Positions 9,474 through 18,797 of a stretch of 64,000 nucleotides of DNA are shown piece by piece. Below the pieces are notes generated by a model. The model did not search any database, was not told where the DNA came from, and saw nothing but the letters and a program-made list of their open reading frames with translations. Location of the stretch: assembly GCF_014596975.1 (NCBI RefSeq), contig NZ_JACVXD010000003.1, positions 1 through 64,000 on the forward strand. Reading direction: 5' to 3'. The position numbers and the translations under genes are program-made. The stretch is from Aestuariibaculum marinum. Its GTDB lineage: Bacteria; Bacteroidota; Bacteroidia; Flavobacteriales; Flavobacteriaceae. Position 1 is the first letter of the stretch, and every line of letters starts with the position of its first letter.

Positions 9474-10484
9474 ATGTACAATTCAAAAATTATTGGCTTA
9501 GGAAAGTATGTGCCGGATCATGTGGTAACCAACCACGATTTATCTAAAATGATGGATACCAATGATGAGTGGATTCAGGAACGTACCGGAATACAGGAAC
9601 GCCGTTGGGTAGAAACCGGTAGTGGAGATACTACGGCCACCATGGGGGTTAAAGCCGCTAAAATAGCAATCGAGCGCGCAGGTATCGATAAAGATGATAT
9701 CGATTTTATCATATTCGCAACCTTGAGTCCGGATATGTATTTCCCAGGACCAGGAGTTCAGGTGCAGCACGCTTTAGATATTAAAACAGTGGGTGCTTTA
9801 GATGTCCGAAATCAGTGTTCTGGATTTGTATATGCCATTTCGGTAGCCGATAATTTTATTAAAACCGGGATGTATAAAAACATCTTGGTTATTGGTAGTG
9901 AATTGCATTCGCACGGCTTAGATAAAACCACACGAGGTCGTGGCGTTTCAGTAATTTTTGGAGACGGTGCGGGGGCCGCAGTTTTAACTCGTGAAGAAAA
10001 CAACAATAAAGGCATTTTGTCGACGCATTTACATTCGCAGGGGGAACATGCTGAGGAATTAGTGTTAACTGCACCAGGAATGGGTACGCGCTGGGTAAAT
10101 GATATTTTGGAAGATAATGATCCTGATGATGAAAGTTATTACCCATACATGAATGGACAGTTTGTATTTAAAAATGCAGTGGTGCGTTTTAGTGAAGTAA
10201 TAATGGAAGGGCTGATGAAGAATAATTTAACTCCAGAAAATATTGATATGCTGATTCCGCATCAGGCAAATTTACGCATCGCTCAGTTTATTCAGAAGAA
10301 ATTTAAGTTGAATGACGACCAAGTATTTAATAATATTCAAAAGTACGGTAATACCACTGCTGCGTCTATTCCTATAGCTTTAACCGAAGCTTGGGAGGAA
10401 GGAAAAATTAAAGATGGTGATACTGTGGTTTTGGCTGCTTTTGGTAGTGGGTTTACTTGGGGTAGTGTTATTATAAACTGGTAG
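9474..10484 (+). CDS. 3-oxoacyl-ACP synthase III family ketosynthase (FabH-type)
   Basis: This 336-residue thiolase-fold enzyme condenses an acyl-CoA primer with malonyl-ACP, the first step of type II fatty acid synthesis, or a related reaction. The catalytic triad is visible: Cys115 in NQCSGF, His263 in PHQANLRI and Asn293 in YGNTTAAS. The length and the N-terminal start (MYNSKIIGLGKYVP) fit FabH. The gene is not beside fabD, plsX or acpP, the usual partners of the main fabH. It may therefore be a second, specialised KAS III rather than the essential one. It has its own -7 element and a strong terminator, so it is probably monocistronic. Confidence 0.88.
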   Translation: MYNSKIIGLGKYVPDHVVTNHDLSKMMDTNDEWIQERTGIQERRWVETGSGDTTATMGVKAAKIAIERAGIDKDDIDFIIFATLSPDMYFPGPGVQVQHALDIKTVGALDVRNQCSGFVYAISVADNFIKTGMYKNILVIGSELHSHGLDKTTRGRGVSVIFGDGAGAAVLTREENNNKGILSTHLHSQGEHAEELVLTAPGMGTRWVNDILEDNDPDDESYYPYMNGQFVFKNAVVRFSEVIMEGLMKNNLTPENIDMLIPHQANLRIAQFIQKKFKLNDDQVFNNIQKYGNTTAASIPIALTEAWEEGKIKDGDTVVLAAFGSGFTWGSVIINW

Positions 10485-10497
10485 AAAAAACAACAAA

Positions 10498-10526
10498 AAA
10501 ACCCAAAACGGGGAGTTTTGGGTTTT
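10498..10526 (+). terminator. intrinsic terminator after the FabH-type gene
   Basis: The stem AAAACCCAAAAC/GTTTTGGGTTTT (arms 10498-10509 and 10515-10526) has a five-base loop and runs into T residues, 14 bases after the stop codon. Confidence 0.85.
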
Positions 10527-10561
10527 AAAGCTATTAATCAACTTCAAATTAACACAATCTG

Positions 10562-10690
10562 TATTTTTGAAGAATGTATTATATAAGACGTTAAAAGTTG
10601 CGTTTTATTGCAGTAGACTTATGGTTTAACTCCATTTTAACACAATAAAAAATCCGGAAGTTTGAGAACAACCGGATTTTATTTATACAA
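10562..10690 (+). ncRNA. possible small RNA between a -7 element and a terminator
   Basis: This intergenic stretch has no credible ORF. It has a match to the -7 consensus (TATTTTTG, 10562-10569) and, about 80 bases on, a 9-bp stem (10649-10657 with 10672-10680) followed by TTTTATTTAT. The arrangement would yield a transcript of roughly 110 bases. No -33 element is evident and the sequence resembles no RNA family I recognise, so this is inference only. Confidence 0.2.
10649..10690 (+). terminator. terminator-like hairpin
   Basis: The stem AAAATCCGG/CCGGATTTT has a 14-base loop and a downstream T-rich tail on the plus strand. No plus-strand gene directly precedes it other than the FabH-type gene, which already has its own terminator upstream. 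Confidence 0.5.
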
Positions 10691-10873
10691 TTCTTACGTT
10701 TTGTAATGTTATAATAATGTGTAGACGACTAACTCTAAATAATTATTTTTTTGAATAATAGCAAGATTGTATAAAGACGTAACGCATACAGGTTTTAGTT
10801 ATTGTGTAACAAATGTAATTTTTTGAAAATTTTAACATTTTGATAATTAAGTTGTTAGATCGGTTTAAATACA

Positions 10874-10910
10874 AAGCCTCAAAGTGATTAAACTTTGAGG
10901 CTTCTTTTTT
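10874..10910. terminator. strong hairpin, terminator-like in the plus direction
   Basis: A perfect 12-bp stem (10874-10885 with 10892-10903) is followed by CTTTTTT on the plus strand. On the minus strand it lies about 60 bases past the stop of the TonB-dependent receptor and is followed by TTGTATTT. It may therefore serve both directions. A 16-bp palindrome (TTTTTGACGTCAAAAA) overlaps its right end. Confidence 0.55.
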
Positions 10911-10969
10911 GACGTCAAAAATGAAACACTAATCAAAAATCCGAATTCAATATGTTTTAATGTTAGTTC

Positions 10970-13429
10970 TTATAGGAATCCGCCGCCGCCAGACTTCGTG
11001 TTATTGTCTCGGTTTTTTCTGGATTTCGCTTTGTATTTTCCGCCTCCAAATCTATAAGACAAGCCAACATTCCAAGTGTTGCTTTCCCAGCTAAAGGCGC
11101 CTTCTTGAATAAATGGTTTGTCTCCATAAAAGGCAAATTCCATGGTGTTGAAAATATCGTTATAATTTAAACTTAACATTCCTCTGCCTTGGGCAAAGGC
11201 AACACGAGCGCCCAGATTCACAAAATACATGGGTTTTCTTTCGAATTGAATGGTTTTATTTTTTCCGCGGTAAAACCCAAAAGCTGTCAAGCTAACCGTT
11301 TTACTCACACTGAAATTATTGTACATCCTAAAATTCCACAAAACATTATCGACTTCATCAATATTAGTCTCTATATCATTTATGGTTGCATTTTCAATGG
11401 GAACGGTTAAATTTTCGGCAATACCTTTTTGGGTTTGAGAATACAAATCGAAACTCCCGTTAATATTCCACCACTTAAAAGGACGGTAATTGCTACTAAG
11501 TTCCACACCATAAGCAGAAGTATCATCGAAATTATCATGGGTTAAAATAACTCGGCCTGAAGTAACATCGCTACGGTCTATAAATAAGGCGCGGTTAATT
11601 TCATCGGAAATCATTCGGTAGAATACACCGCCAGTCACAGTCCCTTTTCTATTGTTAAGCGTTCTTGTATAATTAGCTTCAATGGAGTTCGTAAATTGTG
11701 GTTCTAAATTAATGTTTCCGTAAGAGGAAATTAACGGCGTGCTCCACTCTTTAATCGGGTTGACCTGGCCGATTCCCGGGCGGTCTACACGACGACTATA
11801 ACTCAACTGATACGCATTTTTTTCTGAAGGGGTGTAAGTGAAAAAAGCAGAAGGGTACACTTCAAAATAATCGTTTTTAAAACGCTGTGTACTTGAGGCT
11901 TCTGAAGATAAAGCAAAAGCATCTTCTTTTACGTTTTCAGCACGCAGCCCGATTTGGTAATTCCATTTTTCGAAAGATTTGCTGTAAGTTGCATAGGCTG
12001 AATAGATGTCCCGGGTGTAATCGAAATTAGTATCTGGTGTTGGTCTTAGAATGCCTTCGTTGTTTAGTGTTTGTCCTGTTGATGAATAAGCGATATCGGA
12101 ATTGAATAACCGGGCTTGCAAACCGGCTTCTAATTTAGCTGTTTCAGAAAGCGGATTTATATAGTCTAAGTTTAAGGTAACGCTTTCTCTATCGGTGAAG
12201 TTGAAATCTTCATAATCTTCGTTCGGCCCAAGTAAAAAATCGAAATCTACAGGGCTTTCATCATCAAAGACATTGTAGTCGGCTTCAAATTCTATATTAT
12301 GTCCTTCTTTTTTAAAATCTAATTTATAATCAAAATTGTATTGCGATGAATTGTTGTCACCTCTGGAATTGAAAATCTGACTTTGATTATAACGTTCATC
12401 ATCATAGAATATAGCGTCTGTTTTTCCATAGGTGCTATTGTCTGATGTATTTTGAGTAGTGAAAACCGATATCGTATTTTTTTCGTTTAAATAGAAATCT
12501 ACACCAACTTTATACAGATGTGATTGTCGTTTTTCTAAAAACTTAAAAAACTGTTCGGAGTTATTTTCAGGTCTATAAATGAAACCATTGTTTCTGTTTT
12601 TAGCAATATCGTTACTGTAACTTCCGTAAAAATTGAATTTTCCATTGCGATAATTTAGCCCCAGAGAACTATTAAATTTAGCTTCATATTCATGAGTCAG
12701 TCCAATAGAAACATTACCGTTAAAGCCCTGCATGGTGTTTTTATGTAGAATAATGTTTATAATACCACTCATGCCTTCGGGATTGTATTTTGCCGATGGA
12801 TTCGTGATAAGTTCAATCGATTTTATAGCTGTCGATGGAATTTGCTTTAGTAACTGGGCTGTTGGAATGTTTGATAGTTTACCATCTACCATAACGCGAA
12901 CATTTTGGTTGCCGCGCAAGCTAATATCTCCGGTTTGCGCATCTATGCTTACCGATGGTATGCCCACCATAAGTTGCGAGGCGCTGCCAGTAGCGGCTAA
13001 GTCTTTTCCAATAGTAATAACTTTTCGGTCTACCTTTTGTTGAATTGTAGATACATCGGCAACTACAGTGACCTCGTCCAAACCTTCGGCTTCTTCTTCT
13101 AAGAAGATATTTCCTAAATTAATATCGTAACTGTTTTTACCTATTAATATAGGTTTGTTAATGGTTTTGTAGCCAATATATTGAATGTTGACAATATGAT
13201 TACCTTCTTCCAGTTTTTCAATTTTAAACGAACCGTCTTCCCGAGTAATTCCACCCGTAATAATGGTTCCATTATTAGATTTTATAACGACATTTACGTA
13301 AGGTAAGGGTTGGTTTAAATTAGCGTCTAAAACGGTACCATAAATAGAGCCCTTTTTGTCTGTAGATAGAGCATAAGCTTCTATGGTCGATATGACCACT
13401 AGAAAGCATAGTGCTAGTAGTTTTTTCAT
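10970..13429 (-). CDS. TonB-dependent receptor / outer-membrane beta-barrel family protein
   Basis: This 819-residue outer-membrane protein has a Sec signal peptide (MKKLLALCFLVVISTIEAYA). A carboxypeptidase-regulatory-like beta-sandwich spans about residues 28-110 ('GSIYGTVLDANLNQPLPYVNV'). A plug domain at about 120-230 contains 'RVMVDGKLSN' and 'NIILHKN'. A long 'outer membrane protein beta-barrel family' barrel extends to the C-terminus. The last residues are glycine-rich and polar (KSGGGGFL) rather than a terminal aromatic beta-strand. Such receptors import siderophores, vitamins or oligosaccharides using TonB energy. No SusD partner is adjacent, so it is not a polysaccharide-utilisation SusC pair, and the substrate is unknown. 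The gene appears to be single. Confidence 0.88.
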   Translation of the reverse strand: MKKLLALCFLVVISTIEAYALSTDKKGSIYGTVLDANLNQPLPYVNVVIKSNNGTIITGGITREDGSFKIEKLEEGNHIVNIQYIGYKTINKPILIGKNSYDINLGNIFLEEEAEGLDEVTVVADVSTIQQKVDRKVITIGKDLAATGSASQLMVGIPSVSIDAQTGDISLRGNQNVRVMVDGKLSNIPTAQLLKQIPSTAIKSIELITNPSAKYNPEGMSGIINIILHKNTMQGFNGNVSIGLTHEYEAKFNSSLGLNYRNGKFNFYGSYSNDIAKNRNNGFIYRPENNSEQFFKFLEKRQSHLYKVGVDFYLNEKNTISVFTTQNTSDNSTYGKTDAIFYDDERYNQSQIFNSRGDNNSSQYNFDYKLDFKKEGHNIEFEADYNVFDDESPVDFDFLLGPNEDYEDFNFTDRESVTLNLDYINPLSETAKLEAGLQARLFNSDIAYSSTGQTLNNEGILRPTPDTNFDYTRDIYSAYATYSKSFEKWNYQIGLRAENVKEDAFALSSEASSTQRFKNDYFEVYPSAFFTYTPSEKNAYQLSYSRRVDRPGIGQVNPIKEWSTPLISSYGNINLEPQFTNSIEANYTRTLNNRKGTVTGGVFYRMISDEINRALFIDRSDVTSGRVILTHDNFDDTSAYGVELSSNYRPFKWWNINGSFDLYSQTQKGIAENLTVPIENATINDIETNIDEVDNVLWNFRMYNNFSVSKTVSLTAFGFYRGKNKTIQFERKPMYFVNLGARVAFAQGRGMLSLNYNDIFNTMEFAFYGDKPFIQEGAFSWESNTWNVGLSYRFGGGKYKAKSRKNRDNNTKSGGGGFL

Positions 13430-13523
13430 TTTGATTGATTGATTTTTTGATTGATGTATGTATTTGACGCCTCAATTGAAAATCTGTTACTATATTTATT
13501 AATAATTCTTGATTTTTTAACAT

Positions 13524-13886
13524 ATGAATAAAAAAACTCTAGTTCTTGGCGCCTCTTTAAAACCTGGAAGATATTCAAATTATGCCATTCATAAATTGGT
13601 TGAAAAACATATTGAAGTGGTTGCGATTGGAAACGTTACAGGTGAAGTTGCAGGAATTAAAATTGATACAGAAAAGTTACCCCATGAAGATATTCATACC
13701 GTGACCTTGTATTTGAACCCAAAAAATCAGGTGCCATACTACGATTACATACGGTCCTTAAAACCAAAGCGTGTGATATTTAACCCTGGTACAGAAAATC
13801 CGGAATTATATAAACTTTTAAAAGAGAATGATATTGATTTTGAAACAGCCTGTTCTTTAGTTTTGCTTTCTACGAATCAGTATTAA
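13524..13886 (+). CDS. CoA-binding domain protein (CoA_binding_2 family)
   Basis: This 120-residue Rossmann-like protein has the N-terminal nucleotide-binding pattern '[17 protein letters not shown]' and the later segment '[12 protein letters not shown]', as in the YccU-type CoA-binding proteins. The molecular role in this family is poorly defined. Its last 30 bases overlap tail-to-tail with the sodium:solute symporter gene on the other strand, so the two transcripts must be antisense to each other there. The ATG start is at the end of the divergent spacer shared with the TonB-dependent receptor gene. Confidence 0.85.
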   Translation: MNKKTLVLGASLKPGRYSNYAIHKLVEKHIEVVAIGNVTGEVAGIKIDTEKLPHEDIHTVTLYLNPKNQVPYYDYIRSLKPKRVIFNPGTENPELYKLLKENDIDFETACSLVLLSTNQY

Positions 13887-15305
13887 ACCTAAAAATGTTA
13901 GGAGGCCGTTGATGATTAATATTTCAAAACCAATTTGGTATCCGTTAAGTAAGTCTACGGAGTATGCGTTTATAAAATAAGACACAATTGGAGCGACTAT
14001 AGCGATAATCCAAACGTAGTTGTCTTTTAAATGCTGTTTGGTAAAAATACCAAAAGCAAATAAGCCTAGTAAAGGTCCGTAAGTGTAGCCGGCAGCTTTA
14101 AATAATTCCCAGATAACAGAAACGTCTTTAAATAAAGCATCGAAAATAATGATGACAACGACGAGCAAAGCACTAATAAAAGCATGCGTTTGCTTCCTGA
14201 TCCTTTTTCTGTTGGCCTCTGGTTTTTTGTCTAATTCTATAATGTCAATACAGAATGATGTGGTTAAAGAGGTTAAAGCGGAATCGGCACTACTGTAAGC
14301 CGCAGCAATTAAGCCAAGAATAAAAAAGGCAGAGGTGGCAAAGCCTATTTCAGGTAACATAGCAATGGTCGGGAATAAATCGTCCTTTCGTGCTGTTATA
14401 TTATTCTGAATGGCGTACTGTGTTAGTAGCAATCCTAAAACTAAAAACAGAATATTCACAAAAATTAAAACCACGCTAAAGGATAGCATATTCTTTTGCG
14501 CTTCTTTAATATTTCGACAGGTTAAATTTTTCTGCATCATATCCTGATCTAAACCTGTCATAGTAATGGTGATAAACATGCCCGATAAAAAACTTTTTAC
14601 AAAATATTGAGCATCATTAATATCTTCAAAAAAGAAAACTTTGCTCATGGCATTTGTTTTTACATTGTTGTAAACATCAGAAAGACTATGTAGGTCTAAA
14701 GCATTAGCTAAAAAGAAAATGGTTACCAAAACCGAGATGAGCATGAATAGGGTTTGAAGGGTATCGGTAAAAATGATAGTTTTTATACCACCTTTAAAGG
14801 TATACAACCAAATAAGCAGAACCGTAATAATTACGGTAATTGAAAATGGAATGCCATATTGATCGAAGACCAAAAGTTGGAGGACTTTTGCTACTAAAAA
14901 TAGTCTAAATGAGGCACCGACGATTCTCGAGATTAAGAAAGCAATAGAGCCTGTTTTGTAACTGGTATTTCCAAATCGGTCTCTTAAATAAGTGTATATG
15001 GAGGTTAGGTTGAGTTTATAGTAAATAGGAAGTAAAACATAGGCAATAGCGAGATAGCCAAATAAATAACCGAAGACGACTTGCAGGTAGCCAAATTGTT
15101 TGGTTTCAACAGCACCGGGAACTGAAATGAAAGTCACACCTGAAAGCGAAGCTCCAATCATTCCGAAAGCAACCAAATACCAGGGCGCCGATTTGTTAGC
15201 CTTAAAAAAGGCATCGTTAGAATCTTCTTTTCCTGTGAAATAAGAGATTAAAATTAGAACACCAAAATAAGCTGCAATTAGGATTAAGATTTGAGTCGCC
15301 GACAT
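13857..15305 (-). CDS. sodium:solute symporter (SSS/SLC5 family)
   Basis: This 482-residue inner-membrane transporter has about 13 hydrophobic spans and SSS family signatures such as '[16 protein letters not shown]' and the '[14 protein letters not shown]' region. It couples sodium entry to uptake of a small solute that cannot be assigned. I chose the ATG at 15305 (MSATQILIL) over a TTG eight codons upstream. The -7 element at 15334-15341 would place transcription start almost on that TTG, and homologues begin near MSATQ. The 3' end overlaps the convergent CoA-binding gene by 30 bases. Confidence 0.9.
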   Translation of the reverse strand: MSATQILILIAAYFGVLILISYFTGKEDSNDAFFKANKSAPWYLVAFGMIGASLSGVTFISVPGAVETKQFGYLQVVFGYLFGYLAIAYVLLPIYYKLNLTSIYTYLRDRFGNTSYKTGSIAFLISRIVGASFRLFLVAKVLQLLVFDQYGIPFSITVIITVLLIWLYTFKGGIKTIIFTDTLQTLFMLISVLVTIFFLANALDLHSLSDVYNNVKTNAMSKVFFFEDINDAQYFVKSFLSGMFITITMTGLDQDMMQKNLTCRNIKEAQKNMLSFSVVLIFVNILFLVLGLLLTQYAIQNNITARKDDLFPTIAMLPEIGFATSAFFILGLIAAAYSSADSALTSLTTSFCIDIIELDKKPEANRKRIRKQTHAFISALLVVVIIIFDALFKDVSVIWELFKAAGYTYGPLLGLFAFGIFTKQHLKDNYVWIIAIVAPIVSYFINAYSVDLLNGYQIGFEILIINGLLTFLGLILIRRKQN

Positions 15306-15333
15306 TAATTTATTTGTTTTAACGGCCAAAATA

Positions 15334-15341
15334 CAAAATTA
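15334..15341 (-). promoter_or_regulatory. -7 promoter element of the symporter gene
   Basis: CAAAATTA on the plus strand reads TAATTTTG on the minus strand, an exact TAnnTTTG match about 28 bases before the chosen ATG. Confidence 0.5.
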
Positions 15342-15422
15342 CTTTTCAGTCTTAGGGAATCATTTATTTTATTATTTTACTGTTTAAGTATTGATGTCTT
15401 TAAAAAATATTAAATTCGCCGC

Positions 15423-16040
15423 ATGGAATTCTCGTCAAAATTATTAGAGCGTGCAGTAAATGAAATGTCGCAACTACCAGGTATTGGGAAGCGTACGGCA
15501 TTGCGTTTGGTATTGCATATGCTAAAACAGCCAAAAGAGCAAATAACAATGTTGGCAGAGGCTTTACAATCCATGAGAAATGATATAAAGTTTTGTAAGT
15601 CTTGCAATAATATTAGCGATGAAGAATTGTGTGAAATATGTTCTAATCCAAATCGAGATGAATCGGTTGTTTGTGTGGTAGAGGATATTAGAGATGTTAT
15701 GGCGATAGAAAACACAAGCTCGTTTAAAGGCTTGTACCATGTACTTGGTGGTAAGATATCTCCAATGGATGGCATAGGTCCTCATGACCTTAATATTCAG
15801 CCTTTAGTAAAAAAAGTTGAAGAAGGTAAAATAAAAGAGCTCATCTTTGCGTTAAGTTCTACTATGGAAGGCGACACCACTAATTTTTATATCTACAAAC
15901 AAATACAGGAATACAATATTTACACGTCTACAATAGCACGAGGAATCTCGGTTGGCGACGAATTAGAATATGCCGATGAGATTACTTTAGGTCGAAGTAT
16001 TGTGAATCGAGTCCCTTTCGAATCATCATTAAAATCTTAA
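15423..16040 (+). CDS. recR: recombination mediator protein RecR
   Basis: This 205-residue DNA-repair protein acts with RecO to load RecA on gapped DNA coated by SSB. The order of elements is a helix-hairpin-helix ([12 protein letters not shown], residues about 18-29), a four-cysteine zinc finger (Cys58, 61, 70, 73) and a Toprim domain ([15 protein letters not shown]). The C-terminal Walker-B-like region is complete. Length and start are normal. A glycosyltransferase follows 25 bases downstream in the same direction and may be co-transcribed. Confidence 0.97.
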   Translation: MEFSSKLLERAVNEMSQLPGIGKRTALRLVLHMLKQPKEQITMLAEALQSMRNDIKFCKSCNNISDEELCEICSNPNRDESVVCVVEDIRDVMAIENTSSFKGLYHVLGGKISPMDGIGPHDLNIQPLVKKVEEGKIKELIFALSSTMEGDTTNFYIYKQIQEYNIYTSTIARGISVGDELEYADEITLGRSIVNRVPFESSLKS

Positions 16041-16065
16041 TTAAGGCAAAAAAAACTAACGTAAA

Positions 16066-17199
16066 TTGCAACCTCCTAATAGCTGTGTCAATCAACCCTT
16101 GAATCTCTCAATTGTCATTTTAAATTATAATGTACGCTACTTTTTAGAGCTCTGTTTGAAAAGTGTGCAGGCTGCTGTCACAGATATTGAAGCAGAAATT
16201 ATTGTTGTAGATAACGATTCTGAAGATGACAGCTGTAAAATGGTAAAAGAACTGTTTCCAGAAGTAAAACTTATTGAAAATAGTGAAAATTTCGGATTTT
16301 CAAAAGGGAATAATATTGGCATAGCTCAGGCTGAAGGAGAGTATATTTGCATACTTAACCCAGATACCGTAGTAGCTGAAGACACGTTTCTTAAATTATT
16401 AAAGTTTGCCGATAGTAAATCTGATTTAGGGATTGTAGGTTGTAAGCTTATTAACGGAGTGGGTGAGTTTTTACCGGAAAGTAAGCGTAATGTCCCTTAT
16501 GTTAAAGTGGCCTTTAAAAAGATGCTTGGAAACTCTGAATTGTATTATGCGAATCATATCGATGAAAATGGTATTGGGAAAGTAAAAATACTAGTAGGTG
16601 CTTTTATGCTTATGAAAAAAGACGTTTTTCTTGATGTTGGAGGATTCGATGAAGACTACTTTATGTACGGTGAAGATATTGATTTGTCGTATAGTGTATA
16701 TAAGGCAGGTTATACCAATTATTATTTCGGTGAAACCACAGTATTGCATTACAAAGGAGAAAGCACCTTGCGTGATAAGCATTATGTGAGGCGGTTTTAT
16801 GGAGCCATGCAGATTTTCTATCAAAAGCATTTTAAAAAGAATGTACTGTGTGATTTTACCGTTTGGTCGGCTGTTAAAATGGCGTATTTAATTAATAGGG
16901 CACCGGTTAAAAAAATAAAGCAGGTTAATACATACGCTTTCATGTCAACACAAATGAATGAAAGCTTAAAAGCGGTTTTACCCAAAGAAGTGGTTTTAAA
17001 AAACTGTTTGGAAAGTATTCAGGATACAACAGAAATTATTTTCGATGGTAATTCATGGAAATACAAAGATATTATCTCGGCTATTGAAAAGAAAAAGAAC
17101 TGTAAATCGGTTACTTACAAAATCTTACCTAAGGATAGTTCCTTCATCATAGGGAGTGATAATGCCATCTGTAGAGGTGAAATTATAAGTTTAAGTTAG
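16066..17199 (+). CDS. family 2 glycosyltransferase
   Basis: This 377-residue GT-A fold enzyme is predicted to transfer a sugar from a nucleotide-sugar donor. The N-terminus LSIVILNYNVRYFLELCLKS, the metal-binding-type motif ILNPDT and the acceptor-side motif GGFDEDYFMYGEDIDLSYS are all typical of rhamnosyltransferase-like GT2 enzymes. The C-terminal 110 residues are less conserved. There is no ATG: an in-frame stop at 16057-16059 leaves the TTG at 16066 or a second TTG at 16099 (giving MNLSIVILNYN) as starts. The shorter form matches family N-termini better. It lies outside the main polysaccharide locus, just after recR, so its acceptor is unknown. Confidence 0.88.
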   Translation: MQPPNSCVNQPLNLSIVILNYNVRYFLELCLKSVQAAVTDIEAEIIVVDNDSEDDSCKMVKELFPEVKLIENSENFGFSKGNNIGIAQAEGEYICILNPDTVVAEDTFLKLLKFADSKSDLGIVGCKLINGVGEFLPESKRNVPYVKVAFKKMLGNSELYYANHIDENGIGKVKILVGAFMLMKKDVFLDVGGFDEDYFMYGEDIDLSYSVYKAGYTNYYFGETTVLHYKGESTLRDKHYVRRFYGAMQIFYQKHFKKNVLCDFTVWSAVKMAYLINRAPVKKIKQVNTYAFMSTQMNESLKAVLPKEVVLKNCLESIQDTTEIIFDGNSWKYKDIISAIEKKKNCKSVTYKILPKDSSFIIGSDNAICRGEIISLS

Positions 17200-17240
17200 T
17201 TTTATTTGAAAATTCTTTAAAAGAATTGATGATTTTTAAG

Positions 17241-17248
17241 TAATTTTG
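17241..17248 (+). promoter_or_regulatory. -7 promoter element of the E2 gene
   Basis: TAATTTTG is an exact -7 consensus match 38 bases before the ATG of the 2-oxoacid dehydrogenase E2 gene. Confidence 0.5.
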
Positions 17249-17285
17249 CAAGCGAAAAATAAAAACTAAGTATTACTTTATTGAT

Positions 17286-18623
17286 ATGGCAAAATTTGAA
17301 CTCAAATTACCTAAAATGGGAGAAAGTGTTGCAGAAGCAACCATTACGTCTTGGTTAAAAGAAGTCGGAGACACGATTGAACTGGATGAAACCGTCTTAG
17401 AAATTGCAACAGATAAAGTAGATAGTGAAGTTCCTAGTGAAGTAGAAGGAGTTCTTATAGAAAAACGTTTCGAGGTTAACGATGTGGTTCAGGTAGGACA
17501 GGTTGTTGCTATTATTGAAACTGAAGGAGAGGGAGCAGTTGAAGTAAAGGAAACAGAAGAAACATCCGTGGTAGAGTCTAATGAAGAAGAAACTGTTGCT
17601 GTAGAAGAAGTTGTAGAGTCTATAAAAAAAGTAAAAGAAACCTTAGCGCCTGTTGCTGTAGCTTCAACAGAAGATAGGTTTTATTCGCCGTTAGTTAAGA
17701 ATATAGCAAGAGAAGAAGGGATTTCTCAGGAAGAACTTGATGCGATTTCAGGAACGGGTAAAGAAGGACGTGTCACTAAAAATGATATTTTAGAATATAT
17801 TTCCAATAAGGAAAATGGTACAGTTGTAGCTCCAAAAGTAGAGACCAAAGCTGTAGCGCAACCAAAAGCTCCTGAACAACCAAAAGCTGCACCTGCTCCA
17901 GTAGTTAGTAGTGGTGAAGATGAAATTATAGAAATGACGCGTATGGGTAAACTCATTGCGCATCATATGGTAGAGTCAGTTCAGACCTCTGCTCATGTAC
18001 AAAGTTTTATTGAAGCCGATGTAACAAATATCTGGAACTGGAGAAAGAAAGTTAAAGATGGTTTCATGAAACGTGAAGGTGAAAATCTGACTTTTACACC
18101 AATCTTCATGGAAGCGATTGCTAAAGCTTTACGCGATTATCCATTAATGAATATTTCTGTGCAAGGCGATACCATTGTAAAGAAAAAGAATATCAACTTA
18201 GGTATGGCGGCATCATTACCTGATGGAAATTTAATTGTTCCGGTAATTAAAAATGCCGATCAGTTAAACTTGGTGGGTATGACCAAACAGGTTAACGATT
18301 TAGCAAAGCGTGCAAGAGCAAATCAGTTAAAACCAGACGATATTCAGGGTGGAACGTATACGGTTACTAATGTTGGAACTTTTGGAAGTATCATGGGTAC
18401 ACCAATTATCAATCAGCCACAAGTGGGGATTTTAGCACTTGGAGCGATTAGAAAAGTGCCTGCGGTTATTGAAACACCAGAAGGCGATTTTATCGGTATC
18501 CGATACAAAATGTTTTTATCGCATTCTTACGATCACCGTGTAGTTAATGGAGCCCTGGGAGGAGAGTTTGTAAAAGCTGTTAAAGACTATCTTGAAGCCT
18601 GGGATGTGAACAGAGAAATCTAG
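17286..18623 (+). CDS. 2-oxoacid dehydrogenase E2 component (dihydrolipoamide acyltransferase)
   Basis: This 445-residue core subunit of a 2-oxoacid dehydrogenase complex carries acyl groups on lipoate and passes them to CoA. A lipoyl domain spans residues 1-80, with the lipoylated Lys44 in ATDKVDSE. A Glu/Val-rich linker follows, then a peripheral-subunit-binding domain (about 125-165, 'PLVKNIAREEGIS'), an Ala/Pro linker and the catalytic domain. The active-site His417 lies in DHRVVNG. The Asp of the textbook HxxxDG motif is Asn here. The gene is not beside E1 or E3 genes. The overall look suits a branched-chain or general 2-oxoacid E2 of Bacteroidota, but substrate class is not certain. Confidence 0.9.
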   Translation: MAKFELKLPKMGESVAEATITSWLKEVGDTIELDETVLEIATDKVDSEVPSEVEGVLIEKRFEVNDVVQVGQVVAIIETEGEGAVEVKETEETSVVESNEEETVAVEEVVESIKKVKETLAPVAVASTEDRFYSPLVKNIAREEGISQEELDAISGTGKEGRVTKNDILEYISNKENGTVVAPKVETKAVAQPKAPEQPKAAPAPVVSSGEDEIIEMTRMGKLIAHHMVESVQTSAHVQSFIEADVTNIWNWRKKVKDGFMKREGENLTFTPIFMEAIAKALRDYPLMNISVQGDTIVKKKNINLGMAASLPDGNLIVPVIKNADQLNLVGMTKQVNDLAKRARANQLKPDDIQGGTYTVTNVGTFGSIMGTPIINQPQVGILALGAIRKVPAVIETPEGDFIGIRYKMFLSHSYDHRVVNGALGGEFVKAVKDYLEAWDVNREI

Positions 18624-18649
18624 AAAATAAAATCTTCAAAATATATTAG

Positions 18650-18682
18650 AACCAACCTATAAAAGGGTTGGTTTTATTTTTT
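18650..18682 (+). terminator. intrinsic terminator after the E2 gene
   Basis: The stem AACCAACC/GGTTGGTT-type (18650-18673) with a short loop runs into TTATTTTTT, 27 bases past the stop codon. Confidence 0.8.
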
Positions 18683-18797
18683 ACGCTTAGTCAATTTAGT
18701 ATCTTTACCGCAAAGTAAATAGCCCTTTAGAGCGTAAAGAAGGGATGTGAAAAGAGATTGATGTTTCGAATCTCATTTAATGAGTAAAAATTATATA

